Assembly: GCF_001427225.1 (NCBI RefSeq)
Contig: NZ_LMFH01000005.1
Location: 327,045-391,044, forward strand
Length of the DNA stretch: 64,000 nt
Direction: 5' to 3'
From: Lysobacter sp. Root494
GTDB lineage: Bacteria; Pseudomonadota; Gammaproteobacteria; Xanthomonadales; Xanthomonadaceae
The notes under the pieces are model-generated. The model was given only the letters and a program-made list of their open reading frames with translations, was not told the DNA's origin and made no database searches. Positions 9,279-18,234 of this stretch are shown piece after piece. The first letter of the stretch is position 1. Every line of letters starts with the position of its first letter. The translations under genes and the position numbers were made by a program.

Positions 9279-10055
9279 ATGCCAATCACCATCAAGACCC
9301 CGGACGAGATCGAGAAGATGCGCGTCGCCGGCCGCCTGGCCGCCGAAGTGCTGCAGGTCGTCGCTCCCTACGTGAAGCCCGGCGTGAGCACCGCCGAGCT
9401 CGACCGCATCTGCCACGACCACATCGTCAAGGTCCAGAACGCCATCCCGGCCAACGTCGGCTACAAGGGCTTCCCGGCGACCGTGTGCACGTCGGTCAAC
9501 AACGTCATCTGCCACGGCATTCCCAGCGAAGCCAAGATCCTCAAGGAAGGCGACATCGTCAACATCGACGTCACCGTCATCAAGGACGGCTGGCACGGCG
9601 ACACCAGCCGCATGTATTTCGCCGGCACGCCGTCGGTGATGGCCAAGCGGCTTGTAGAGGTGACCCGTGAAGCGATGTTCCGAGGCATCCGCACGGTGAA
9701 GCCGGGCGCGACGCTCGGCGACATCGGCCACGCCATCCAGCAGTACGCCGAAGCCGAACGTTTCAGCGTCGTGCGCGAGTATTGCGGCCACGGCATCGGC
9801 AGGATCTACCACGAGGATCCGCAGGTGCTGCATTACGGCCGCGCCGGCGAAGGCCTGGTGCTGAAGCCGGGCATGACCTTCACCATCGAACCGATGATCA
9901 ACGAAGGCCAGCGCCACACCAAGCTGCTTCCGGACGGCTGGACCGTCGTCACCAAGGACCGCAAGTTGTCCGCGCAGTGGGAGCACACCGTCGCGGTGAC
10001 CGACACCGGCGTCGAGATCCTCACCCGGCTGCCCGGCGACGACAACGATCTGTGA
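9279..10055 (+). CDS. map: Type I methionine aminopeptidase
   Basis: A 258-residue metallo-aminopeptidase that removes the initiator Met from nascent proteins. Metal ligands of the pita-bread fold lie in NIDVTVIKDGWHGDTSRM, YCGHGIGRIYHE, FTIEPMIN and QWEHTVAVTD. Length fits type I enzymes. The gene heads a run of overlapping genes: its stop overlaps the GTG start of glnD by 4 bp, implying translational coupling. map is usually next to rpsB, and here it is divergent from it. Confidence 0.97.
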   Translation: MPITIKTPDEIEKMRVAGRLAAEVLQVVAPYVKPGVSTAELDRICHDHIVKVQNAIPANVGYKGFPATVCTSVNNVICHGIPSEAKILKEGDIVNIDVTVIKDGWHGDTSRMYFAGTPSVMAKRLVEVTREAMFRGIRTVKPGATLGDIGHAIQQYAEAERFSVVREYCGHGIGRIYHEDPQVLHYGRAGEGLVLKPGMTFTIEPMINEGQRHTKLLPDGWTVVTKDRKLSAQWEHTVAVTDTGVEILTRLPGDDNDL

Positions 10056-12667
10056 GCACGCCGGCGGCCGCCCACGCTGATCCGGTCGCCGATGCGCAGT
10101 GGTCCGCGGCAACGCGCAGTGCGATCGCCGAATGCGACGCCGCACTCGCGGCGCGCTTCGACGACAACGGCGACATCGACCGCCTGCTCGCCGCGCGCAC
10201 GCAGAAGGTCGACGCGGTCGTGCGCGAAGCCTGGTCGCACTGCATTCCGCAGCAGGCCGCGCTTTCGCTCTTCGCGGTAGGCGGCTACGGTCGCGGCGAA
10301 CTCTTTCCGCAGTCCGACATCGATCTGCTGGTATTCGGCGAAGCCGACGCATCGAACGAACACGCCGACGCGCTCGCGCGCTTCTTCCGCCTGCTGTGGG
10401 ACGCGGGGCTGCCGACGGGGCACGCTGTGCGTTCGGCCGAAGACTGCACGCGCGCCGCGCTGGAAGACATCACCGTGCTCACCGCGCTGCTCGAAGCGCG
10501 CATGCTCGCCGCCGACCTCGACGCCGCTTCGCAACTGGTGCATGCGATCGCACCGAGCGTGATCTGGCCGCCGCACGAATACTTCACCGCCAAGCGCGAG
10601 GAACTGCGCGCGCGCCACTCACGCTTCGGCGACACCGCCGACAATCTCGAACCGAACATCAAGGAAGGCCCCGGCGGCCTGCGCGACCTGCACACGTTGC
10701 GCTGGGTCGCGCTGCGCATCATCGGCACCTGGGATCCCGATTCGCTGATGGCGATTGGCCAAATCGGGCCGGATGAATTCGCCACGCTGGAGCGCGAGCG
10801 ACGCGTGCTTTCGCGCCTGCGCTACGGCCTGCATCTAGTCGCTGGAAAACGCGAAGAGCGGCTGCGCTTCGATTACCAGAAACTGCTGGCCGCGCGCCTG
10901 GGCCACGTCGATAGCGCGGACAACCTCGCCGTCGAACAGATGATGCAGGAGTTCTACCGCGCCGCCGCGCGCATCCTGCGCATCGGCGACCGCCTGCTGC
11001 AGCGCTTCGAGGAACAACTGGAAGGCGAAGGCGAACCGCAGCCCATCGACGACAGATTCGAACTGCGCCGCGGCTACCTCGCTGCCCGCGATACGCAATG
11101 GCCACGCGACATCGACGACCTGTTCTCGCTGCTCGCCGCGTGGGCGGGGCACGACAGAGCGCGAGGACTGCATTCGCGCACTGCGCGCGCGCTGGCCGAA
11201 TCGCTTGGTCGCATTCCTGCGTTCTTCGAAGCCGGACCCGAATTGCGCCAGCATTTCATGCGCCTGTTGCGTGGACCGAATTCGGTCGCCACCGTTTCGC
11301 GCATGGCGCGCCTGGGGGTGCTCGGACGCTGGATCCCGGCCTTCTTCCAGGTTACCGGGCGCATGCAGTTCGACCTGTTCCATGTGTTCACCGTCGACCA
11401 GCACACGCTCGCGGTGCTGAAGAACATCGCGTCGTTCGCGTCCGGTGAAGCCGACGAACGCTTCACCCTCGCGCACCAGGTCTGGCCGCGCCTGCGCAAG
11501 CCGGAACTGCTGCTGCTCGCGGGTCTCTTCCACGACATCGGCAAGGGCCGGGGCGGGGATCATTCCGAACTCGGCGCGGTCGACGCGCGCGAATTCTGCG
11601 AGGCGATGGATCTTTCCGAAGGCGACACCGCCCTCGTCGAATGGCTCGTGCGCAAGCACCTGCTGATGTCGGTGACCGCGCAGAAGCAGGACATCGCCGA
11701 TCCCGACGTGATCCATCGTTTCGCCACGCTCGTGGGCGATCGCGAACGCCTCGACAACCTGTACCTGCTGACCTGCGCCGATATCGCCGGGACCTCGCCG
11801 AAGCTGTGGAACGCGTGGAAGGATCGGCTGATGGCTGATCTCTACACCGCAACCCGCCTCGCACTGCGCCGCGGCCTCGAGCATCCCGTCGCCGCGCACG
11901 AGCGCAGCGAGGAAACGCGCACGGAAGCACGCGGGATCCTGACTGCATTCGGCTGCACCGACGAGGAAGCCGATGCGTTGTTCGCGCGCATGCCGCAGGT
12001 AGGCTTCGAGCGCAGCCGCCCCGACCAGATCGCATGGCAGGCCTTGTCGCTGCGTGAAGTCGCGATCGGCGAGGGCTGCGTGCGCGCACGCCCGGTGAGC
12101 GGTAATGCCGCGGCGATGGAAGTGTTCGTCCATTCGCCCGATCGCGATGGCCTGTTCGCCGCGATCGTGGCGACGCTCGACCGTCTCGGCCTCGCGATCC
12201 AGCAGGCGCGCGTGCTCGATGGCCCGCACGACATGGTGTTCGATAGTTTCGAAGTCGTATCGTCCGATCCGCGCCACACGCCCAGTGCCGACGAAATCGA
12301 ACACCGCCTGTCGCAGGCGCTCGCCGGCTCGCTCGACAATATCCGCCCGGCGCGCCGCGCCCAGCCGCGCCACCTGCGCCACTTCCGCATCAACGTGCAG
12401 ATCGGTTTCGACGACGTGGCGGTCGGCAGTGCCGGGCGCACGATGCTGAGCCTGGTCTGCAACGACCGTCCCGGTTTGCTCGCGGACGTCGCACAGGTCC
12501 TGCGCCAGCAGAAGCTGCGCGTGCACGATGCGCGCATCGCGACCTTCGGCGAGCGCGCCGAAGACGTGTTCCAGATCACCGACCAGCGCAACCAGCCGCT
12601 GGACGAAACGCAACAGCAGGCCCTGCGCGACGCGCTGACCGCCTGCCTCGATGGAGACAAGCAATGA
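10052..12667 (+). CDS. glnD: Bifunctional [PII] uridylyltransferase / uridylyl-removing enzyme
   Basis: An 871-residue nitrogen sensor that uridylylates PII when glutamine is low and de-uridylylates it when glutamine is high. Domains in order: nucleotidyltransferase with [18 protein letters not shown] at about residues 76-93; an HD hydrolase domain with [20 protein letters not shown] at about 490; and two C-terminal ACT domains starting near 690 ([22 protein letters not shown]) and 797 ([20 protein letters not shown]). The GTG start is inferred from the 4-bp GTGA overlap with the map stop, and its own stop overlaps dapD by 4 bp. Confidence 0.95.
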   Translation: MSTPAAAHADPVADAQWSAATRSAIAECDAALAARFDDNGDIDRLLAARTQKVDAVVREAWSHCIPQQAALSLFAVGGYGRGELFPQSDIDLLVFGEADASNEHADALARFFRLLWDAGLPTGHAVRSAEDCTRAALEDITVLTALLEARMLAADLDAASQLVHAIAPSVIWPPHEYFTAKREELRARHSRFGDTADNLEPNIKEGPGGLRDLHTLRWVALRIIGTWDPDSLMAIGQIGPDEFATLERERRVLSRLRYGLHLVAGKREERLRFDYQKLLAARLGHVDSADNLAVEQMMQEFYRAAARILRIGDRLLQRFEEQLEGEGEPQPIDDRFELRRGYLAARDTQWPRDIDDLFSLLAAWAGHDRARGLHSRTARALAESLGRIPAFFEAGPELRQHFMRLLRGPNSVATVSRMARLGVLGRWIPAFFQVTGRMQFDLFHVFTVDQHTLAVLKNIASFASGEADERFTLAHQVWPRLRKPELLLLAGLFHDIGKGRGGDHSELGAVDAREFCEAMDLSEGDTALVEWLVRKHLLMSVTAQKQDIADPDVIHRFATLVGDRERLDNLYLLTCADIAGTSPKLWNAWKDRLMADLYTATRLALRRGLEHPVAAHERSEETRTEARGILTAFGCTDEEADALFARMPQVGFERSRPDQIAWQALSLREVAIGEGCVRARPVSGNAAAMEVFVHSPDRDGLFAAIVATLDRLGLAIQQARVLDGPHDMVFDSFEVVSSDPRHTPSADEIEHRLSQALAGSLDNIRPARRAQPRHLRHFRINVQIGFDDVAVGSAGRTMLSLVCNDRPGLLADVAQVLRQQKLRVHDARIATFGERAEDVFQITDQRNQPLDETQQQALRDALTACLDGDKQ

Positions 12668-13557
12668 CCGAAAAGAAGAAGCCGGCCCGCAAGGTCGCCA
12701 GGAAGATCGCGCCAAAGCGCCCCGGTGTCGAGGAACTGAAGTTCATGATCGACAGCGCCTTCGAGCGCCGCGCGATGTTGACGATCGACGAGATCGATGG
12801 CTCGACGCGCCCGATGGTGGAGCGCGTGATCGAAGGCTTGGAGAAGGGCGAATACCGCGTCGCGGAGCCCGATGGCAAGGGCGGCTGGAAGGTCAACGAG
12901 TGGCTGAAAAAGGCAGTGCTGCTCTACTTCCGCGTCAACGAGATGCAGCTGGTCGATGCGCAGCCCGCGCCGTTCTGGGACAAGGTGCCGGCGCGCTTCG
13001 AAGGCTATGGCGAGAATGATTTCCGCAGGCTTGGCGCGCGCATCGTTCCCGGCGCGATCGCGCGCCGCGGTGCGCACATCGGCAAGGACGTGGTGCTGAT
13101 GCCGAGCTTCGTCAACATCGGCGCGCATGTCGGCGAAGGCACGATGGTCGACACCTGGGCCACGGTCGGATCGTGCGCGCAGGTCGGCAAGCATTGCCAC
13201 CTCAGCGGGGGCGCGGGCATCGGCGGCGTGCTGGAGCCGCTGCAGGCCTCGCCCACGATCATCGAGGACCACTGCTTCATCGGTGCGCGCTCGGAAGTCG
13301 TGGAAGGCTTCGTCGTGGGCCACCACAGCGTGATCGGCATGGGCGTGTTCCTCGGCCAGAGCACGCGCGTCTACAACCGCATGACCGGCGAGATCAGCTA
13401 CGGTTCGGTGCCGCCGTACAGCGTAGTGGTGTCTGGCCAGCTGCCGTCGAAGGACGGTTCGCATTCCCTGTACTGCGCGGTGATCGTGAAGCAGGTGGAT
13501 GCAAAGACGCGGTCGAAGACGAGCATCAACGAATTGCTGCGCGGGTTGGCCGAGTAA
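12664..13557 (+). CDS. dapD: 2,3,4,5-tetrahydropyridine-2,6-dicarboxylate N-succinyltransferase
   Basis: A 297-residue succinyl-CoA-dependent transferase of the DAP/lysine pathway. The central left-handed beta-helix shows hexapeptide repeats ([37 protein letters not shown]), and the C-terminal part includes [29 protein letters not shown]. The N-terminus has a Lys/Arg-rich extension ([20 protein letters not shown]). It overlaps glnD by ATGA and precedes a Spx-like gene and dapE, so two steps of one pathway are in one transcription unit. Confidence 0.96.
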   Translation: MTEKKKPARKVARKIAPKRPGVEELKFMIDSAFERRAMLTIDEIDGSTRPMVERVIEGLEKGEYRVAEPDGKGGWKVNEWLKKAVLLYFRVNEMQLVDAQPAPFWDKVPARFEGYGENDFRRLGARIVPGAIARRGAHIGKDVVLMPSFVNIGAHVGEGTMVDTWATVGSCAQVGKHCHLSGGAGIGGVLEPLQASPTIIEDHCFIGARSEVVEGFVVGHHSVIGMGVFLGQSTRVYNRMTGEISYGSVPPYSVVVSGQLPSKDGSHSLYCAVIVKQVDAKTRSKTSINELLRGLAE

Positions 13558-13560
13558 CGC

Positions 13561-13917
13561 ATGACCACGCTCTACGGCCTCAACAATTGCGATACCTGCA
13601 AAAAGGCTCGCAAGTGGCTCGACCGCTTCGGCGTCGCGCACGCGTTCGTCGACTACCGCGACAATCGGCAATCGCCCGAAGCGCTGGTCGAATGGAAGGA
13701 CAAGCTCGGCGGTTGGGAAGCGATGATCAACAAGTCATCCACCACCTGGCGCCAGCTGCCCGAGAACCGCAAGTTGCCCGCGTCCGATGCGGAGTGGAAG
13801 CTGCTGCTGAAGGAATATCCGCAACTGATCCGGCGCCCGGTCGTGGTCACCGACGACGGCACGGTCACGCAGGGATTCAGCGACAACGGTTTCAAGAAGC
13901 GTTTCGGCATCGCATGA
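13561..13917 (+). CDS. Spx/MgsR/YffB-family arsenate-reductase-like protein
   Basis: A 118-residue thioredoxin-fold protein of the ArsC/Spx superfamily. The N-terminal TTLYGLNNCDTCKKARKWLD contains the CxxC pair, and the C-terminus RRPVVVTDDGTVTQGFSDNGF is typical of the YffB branch. Catalytic arsenate-reductase function is not implied. The gene sits 3 bp after dapD, and this association with dapD and dapE is common in related genomes. Its exact role is unknown. Confidence 0.88.
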   Translation: MTTLYGLNNCDTCKKARKWLDRFGVAHAFVDYRDNRQSPEALVEWKDKLGGWEAMINKSSTTWRQLPENRKLPASDAEWKLLLKEYPQLIRRPVVVTDDGTVTQGFSDNGFKKRFGIA

Positions 13918-13921
13918 TCAG

Positions 13922-13982
13922 GTAGGTGCGTCATAGGCGCGACGGTTTTTTGCACCATTCCAGTCGCGCTTGGCGCTCCTAC
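13922..13982. repeat. Imperfect palindromic repeat (GTAGGAGCG family) before dapE
   Basis: The element runs from GTAGGTGCG to GCGCTCCTAC with partly matching 20-22 bp arms. It is a degenerate copy of the element at 7972-8039 and separates the Spx-like gene from dapE. Confidence 0.7.
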
Positions 13983-14006
13983 GGAAAATCGAATCAGGGG
14001 CAGCAG

Positions 14007-15137
14007 ATGAGCGAAGTCGTCAATCTCACCAAGGAACTGATCACCCGCCCGTCGATCACCACCGACGACGCGGGTTGCCAGCAACTGATCGCCGGGCGCC
14101 TGCAGCGCGCGGGCTTCGCCTGCGAACACCTGCGATTCGGCGAGGTCGACAACCTGTGGGCGACGCACGGCGCGGGCGAGCCGACGCTGGTGCTCCTCGG
14201 CCACACCGATGTAGTCCCGCCGGGGCCGCGCGAGGCGTGGGCGAGCGATCCGTTCGTGCCGGAGATCCGCGACGGCGTGCTGTACGGCCGCGGCGCGGCG
14301 GACATGAAGGGCAGCGTGGCTGCGTTCGTGATCGCGCTCGAGCGTTTCGTCGCATCGCATTCGGAACATCGTGGCCGCGTCGCGTTGCTGCTCACTTCGG
14401 ACGAGGAGGGCGATGCGGTCGATGGCGTTCGCAGGGTCGCCGACCTGTTCCGCGAACGCGGCGAGAAGATCGACTGGTGCATCACCGGCGAGCCATCGTC
14501 GAAGGCGAAGCTGGGCGACCTGCTGCGCGTCGGCCGTCGCGGCACGTTGTCGGCGACGCTGACCGTGCACGGCATCCAGGGCCACGTCGCGTATCCGGAA
14601 AAGGCGCGCAATCCGATCCACCAGGCCATGCCTGCGCTCGCCGAACTTGCTGCGCGGCGATGGGACGAGGGTTACGAAACCTTCCCGCCGACCAGCCTGC
14701 AGATCAGCAACATCAATGCCGGCACCGGTGCGAACAACGTGATCCCGGGCGAGTTGCGCGTGCTCTTCAACCTGCGCTTCAACCCGAACTGGCGTGCGGC
14801 GAAGCTCGAACAGGAATGCGAAGCGGTGCTGCGCGCGCATGGTCTCGAATACGACGTGCATTGGCATCGCGGCGGTGAGCCGTTCCACACGCCGGAGGGT
14901 CCGCTGCGCGCGGCGGCGCGTGAAGTGCTGGCGAAGTTCAGCGGCGGGGTTCCGGAAGAGAGCACAGGCGGTGGTACGTCGGACGCGCGCTTCATCGCGC
15001 CACTGGGCGCGCAGTGCATCGAGATCGGACCGGTGAATGCGAGCATCCACAAGGTCGACGAACATGTATCCGTAGCCGATCTGGAAGTGTTGCCGGACCT
15101 GTATCTCGAGCTGATCGAGCGTTTGCTGGTTTCGTGA
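14007..15137 (+). CDS. dapE: Succinyl-diaminopimelate desuccinylase
   Basis: A 376-residue zinc peptidase-like enzyme that hydrolyses N-succinyl-LL-diaminopimelate in the lysine/peptidoglycan DAP pathway. M20-family motifs are present: [12 protein letters not shown] (His-x-Asp ligand), [29 protein letters not shown] (general base and Zn ligand), ITGEPSS, and a C-terminal [14 protein letters not shown]. The ATG at 14007 has CAGGGG about 10 nt upstream and gives the family's length of about 376 residues. Confidence 0.96.
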   Translation: MSEVVNLTKELITRPSITTDDAGCQQLIAGRLQRAGFACEHLRFGEVDNLWATHGAGEPTLVLLGHTDVVPPGPREAWASDPFVPEIRDGVLYGRGAADMKGSVAAFVIALERFVASHSEHRGRVALLLTSDEEGDAVDGVRRVADLFRERGEKIDWCITGEPSSKAKLGDLLRVGRRGTLSATLTVHGIQGHVAYPEKARNPIHQAMPALAELAARRWDEGYETFPPTSLQISNINAGTGANNVIPGELRVLFNLRFNPNWRAAKLEQECEAVLRAHGLEYDVHWHRGGEPFHTPEGPLRAAAREVLAKFSGGVPEESTGGGTSDARFIAPLGAQCIEIGPVNASIHKVDEHVSVADLEVLPDLYLELIERLLVS

Positions 15138-15143
15138 GTCGTT

Positions 15144-15162
15144 GCGCCGGCTACGCCGGCGC
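15144..15162 (+). other. GC-rich hairpin after dapE
   Basis: GCGCCGGC and GCCGGCGC form an 8-bp stem with a TAC loop a few bases after the stop codon. No T-run follows, so a terminator role is uncertain. Confidence 0.4.
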
Positions 15163-15167
15163 GCCCC

Positions 15168-15312
15168 TCATCCGCCCTGCGAGCACCTGCTCCCCGCAGG
15201 CGGGGAGAAGGGCGAACTGCATGCGCTGTTAATCCATCACGCGTCCCATCACCCCTCGCCCCGCTTGCGGGGAGAGGGACAGCGCTGCGAAGCAGCGCAG
15301 GGTGAGGGGCGG
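15168..15312. repeat. Two tandem copies of a dispersed CCCCTC...GGGGAG repeat
   Basis: Both copies contain a short CCCCGC..GCGGGGAGA hairpin between CCCCTCA-type and GGTGAGGGG-type ends. Related copies occur at 33264-33495 and 43773-43832. All lie in intergenic space. Confidence 0.75.
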
Positions 15313-15322
15313 TGCGCCGCGG

Positions 15323-17680
15323 TTATCGCCCCGCAGGTCGCAACACCAATGAATATCGCACCTCACCCGGCAAAAACGGCGTCGGCCGTCCATGCACCCA
15401 GTCGTCATGCCCTGCACCCCAGAACGGCGACAGCGGATGCCCGCTCTGTCCGCCCGGCATGTGGATGATTCCATCTGCTTCGTGCCCTGGCGCCACCACC
15501 ATGCGTTCCGATGCGCCGAAGTCGGGCGCCTGCACGCGCGGCATGGCCACATCGCCCGGCAAAGGCTCGAACGGCATGCACAACGTTCCGCGCGCGAACG
15601 CAGGCAAGGCGCGCGCGAGCGGATGGCAGATCTTCGCCGTGTTGCGTTCGCCCCAGGTGCGCTTCGCGAGGGGGCCCTGCTTCTTCAATCCATCGCGGAC
15701 TTCGCGCGCCGCATCTTCGAGCAGCGCATTCCAGTTGTCGTAACGTGGTGAGAGCAGGTGCGGTGGACGCTGCGTCACCAGCGGCCACACGAAACTTTCC
15801 TGCTGTTGCAGACCCGGAAGCACGAAGTCCTTGCCCAAGGCCACCTCCGCCGGTCCGGTGAGTCCATCCAGCACGCGATCGCTCACGGCCGTGCGCCACG
15901 CGCGGACGATGCGGTAACTCACCGAGTCCGTGCTCGCGCGCCCCTGCCATTCGGATGCGGCATGCGCGAGTTCCTGCATCGCCGGTGACTCACCAGCCTC
16001 GTCCCGCAGCAACTGCCACCACGGCTGCAGGAAGAGCGCGCGATCATCGAGCTGCACCGCGAGCAGATCGCGCTCGGTGAACTGCCGCTTCGCGAACAGA
16101 TCGTCGCGGATCTGTTTCGCGCGCGCGCCCAGCGTGCTGCCGCCGTCGCCGGCGATCTTCAGCACCTCGTCGCCGACGACCCGGTTGTTCGCCGTCCATA
16201 ACCGTCCCTGATTCGGCATGAGCAATGGCGCGACCGAAGTGCTGATCGCCCATGGCGGACACTCCGACGCATTGCCGGTAAATTCGATCGGCTGCTGTGC
16301 ATCGCACGCCGCGCCGCGCACAGGAATCGGCCCCAGCCAGCGCCAGCCGATCGCGCCCCTGCTGTCGGCGACCAGCATGTTCTGCGTGGGAATGGCCACG
16401 TTGCGAATGACGGCTGTGGCTTCCGCAAGCGTGCGCGCACGCGCGATTTCGCCGAGATTGAGATTGAACGAACCCGGGAGGTGCGCGACCCAGCGCAGCG
16501 CAAGCGCGCGGCCCTGTGCGTCGTGCTTCATTACCGGGCCCCACGCCGTTTCCTCCACGTCGAAGTCGACCGGCTTCGCGCCTGCGACATCGATGCGTTC
16601 GCGATGGTGAACCGATGGCACGCAACTGGAATCAGCCTTCGTGCCGCAAATGGATTGCACGGCCCAGTCGAGCGTATCGACGTAGCTGTTGGTGAAGGCC
16701 CACGCGACATGCGTGTTGCTGCCGACCACGGTGAACGGAAAGCCGGGCAGGGTGAAGCCGCTCACGTCGACCTTGCCATCAGGGGCCCGTGCATCCGGAT
16801 AACGCAGGCGAGCGCGGAACCAGATGTTCGGCGCGCGCAGTCCGAGGTGCATGTCGTCGGCGACGATCGCGCGGCCATCGCGCGTGAGCTCGCCCGACAC
16901 CGCGAAGTTGTTGCTGCCGATCACGCGCGGCATCGCAGGCGCATCACTGGGGCGGCGTGGCCACGGCAGCTTGCGCAGGTCGACTTCATCCGCCAACGGC
17001 AACGGTGCATCGCCACGTGGACCTCCGGTCAGCGGCGCATCCCAGCGGCTGCCGTCATGCGTGAGCAGCTTGAACAGCGCTGGCGGAAGATGCGGGCGTA
17101 GCTTCCACAGCGCGAGTTCGCGAGCGTTCTCGCCGTCCTGCAGGTCGAAGTACATCGCGTACGCGACGAGCGGCGAGTCGCTCAGCTGCCACGGCTCGGG
17201 CTGCGTGCGCATCAGCAGATAGGGCCAGGGCCGCACCTTGAGATCGCGCAGTCCGGCGTTGACACCATCGACATAGGCCTGCATCTCGTTCCGGTGCGTG
17301 CCGAGGATGCCGTCGAGGTTCGCGTCCACGCGCGCGCGGAAGCGGTGGATGCGGTGCTGCTTGTCGGTATCGATCGCGATCGGCCCGAATACTTCCGCGA
17401 GTTCTCCCGCCGCCGTGCGCCGCAGCAGATCCATTTCGAAGAAGCGTTCCTGCGCGTGCACGTAGCCGAGCGCGCGCATGGCATCAAGCTGGCTGGCCGC
17501 ATCAATGGTGACTACGCCGAGTGCGTCGCGCTGCACCGTCACCGGTGCGGACAGGCCGTTCAATGCGAGTTCGCCGTCGAGTCGCGGAAGGCTGCCGCGC
17601 ATCAGCCACCAGGCGGTGAGCACTATGACCGCGAGCAACAACAGCAGGGCCAGCAGTCCACGTCGAATCCACTTCGCCAT
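15323..17680 (-). CDS. Penicillin acylase-family Ntn hydrolase
   Basis: A 785-residue N-terminal-nucleophile hydrolase. An N-terminal hydrophobic segment (LLALLLLLAVIVLTAWWLM) is a signal or anchor for the periplasm. The alpha-chain region contains ALGYVHAQERFFEMDLLRRTAAGELAE. The sequence PRVIGSNNFAVSG at about residue 250 supplies the Ser that becomes the beta-chain N-terminus after autoproteolysis. HLGLRAPNIWFRARLRYP and the C-terminal MPGGQSGHPLSPFWGAGHDDWVHG are also family features. Members hydrolyse amide bonds of beta-lactams, acyl-homoserine lactones or aculeacin-like lipopeptides; the substrate is not predictable. GGAGAG lies 9 nt upstream of the ATG. It stands alone between dapE and asnB on the opposite strand. 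Confidence 0.9.
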   Translation of the reverse strand: MAKWIRRGLLALLLLLAVIVLTAWWLMRGSLPRLDGELALNGLSAPVTVQRDALGVVTIDAASQLDAMRALGYVHAQERFFEMDLLRRTAAGELAEVFGPIAIDTDKQHRIHRFRARVDANLDGILGTHRNEMQAYVDGVNAGLRDLKVRPWPYLLMRTQPEPWQLSDSPLVAYAMYFDLQDGENARELALWKLRPHLPPALFKLLTHDGSRWDAPLTGGPRGDAPLPLADEVDLRKLPWPRRPSDAPAMPRVIGSNNFAVSGELTRDGRAIVADDMHLGLRAPNIWFRARLRYPDARAPDGKVDVSGFTLPGFPFTVVGSNTHVAWAFTNSYVDTLDWAVQSICGTKADSSCVPSVHHRERIDVAGAKPVDFDVEETAWGPVMKHDAQGRALALRWVAHLPGSFNLNLGEIARARTLAEATAVIRNVAIPTQNMLVADSRGAIGWRWLGPIPVRGAACDAQQPIEFTGNASECPPWAISTSVAPLLMPNQGRLWTANNRVVGDEVLKIAGDGGSTLGARAKQIRDDLFAKRQFTERDLLAVQLDDRALFLQPWWQLLRDEAGESPAMQELAHAASEWQGRASTDSVSYRIVRAWRTAVSDRVLDGLTGPAEVALGKDFVLPGLQQQESFVWPLVTQRPPHLLSPRYDNWNALLEDAAREVRDGLKKQGPLAKRTWGERNTAKICHPLARALPAFARGTLCMPFEPLPGDVAMPRVQAPDFGASERMVVAPGHEADGIIHMPGGQSGHPLSPFWGAGHDDWVHGRPTPFLPGEVRYSLVLRPAGR

Positions 17681-17842
17681 GGTTCCGTTCTCTCCATAAG
17701 GTAGGTCGAGCCGAGGGAATACGTTGATGCTGGCGAAGACGAGGGGTATCGCCTGCGCTCAACCCATCGTACGTGGACTGCCTTGCCGTTTCATTCGATA
17801 CGATCACTTGCAAACGTTCCCGTGGCCACGCAAGATCGGCCC

Positions 17843-17968
17843 ATGACCTCGCACCAGGCATTTGTCCGCATGACCACCACCGCGTTCCGCGGCGGCACGG
17901 CCATGCACCTGGACGGCCTGAACAATAACAACCGCAATAACGCCAGCCACCCGCGGGCCGGCGATTAG
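17843..17968 (+). CDS. Candidate Asn-rich leader peptide upstream of asnB
   Basis: A 41-codon frame from ATG 17843 (in-frame alternatives at 17870 and 17903) to TAG 17966-17968. Codons 17921-17941 read AAC AAT AAC AAC CGC AAT AAC, giving LNNNNRNN. Six Asn codons in seven is striking in a 68% GC genome. The frame ends 28 bp before a perfect terminator stem, and a segment between the Asn codons and the stop can pair with that stem. By analogy with his, thr and trp leaders, the peptide would sense charged tRNA-Asn and control asnB. SD strength is poor (AAGATCGG about 5 nt upstream). The function is inferred; the codon run and pairings are seen directly. Confidence 0.7.
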   Translation: MTSHQAFVRMTTTAFRGGTAMHLDGLNNNNRNNASHPRAGD

Positions 17969-18027
17969 CGCGTGTAACAAACGCCCCGATCGCTCACGAA
18001 GCCCGCGCCGAAAAGCGCGGGCTTCGT
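17914..18027 (+). promoter_or_regulatory. Predicted asparagine-responsive transcription attenuator of asnB
   Basis: Mutually exclusive RNA pairings can be drawn. The terminator is a 13-bp perfect stem (17996-18008 with 18015-18027, arms ACGAAGCCCGCGC / GCGCGGGCTTCGT) with tail CGTTTCTGT. The antiterminator pairs CGCGGGC (17952-17958) with GCCCGCG (18001-18007), which removes the 5' arm of the terminator. A protector can pair CGGCC (17914-17918) with GGCCG (17956-17960). A ribosome stalled on the Asn codons leaves 17952-17958 free, so the antiterminator forms. A ribosome that reaches the stop at 17966 covers it, so the terminator forms. The T-run is weak. Confidence 0.65.
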
Positions 18028-18083
18028 CGTTTCTGTCTCCGGAAAATTCCATGACCATACGTTCCCCGTCCATGTCCGAAGCC

Positions 18084-18195
18084 GTCATTCCCGCGAAAGC
18101 GGGAATCTCGTCTTCGGCCGTGCTCGTCATCCCCGAAAGTGGGAATGAGCAAGGGCAACAGCTAAGGACGAGATTCCCGCTTTCGCGGGAATGAC
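18084..18195. repeat. Paired GTCATTCCCGCGAAAGCGGGAAT repeats as a 29-bp inverted repeat in the asnB leader
   Basis: Perfect 29-bp arms (18084-18112 and 18167-18195), each with its own small CCCGC..GCGGG hairpin, flank a third, imperfect hairpin (18121-18151). The element lies between the attenuator terminator and the asnB ribosome binding site. The same family recurs at 24234-24326 and 61987-62019. Confidence 0.85.
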
Positions 18196-18234
18196 AAAAA
18201 GCTAACCGCCTCTATCCACCCCAGGAGTCCTCCC

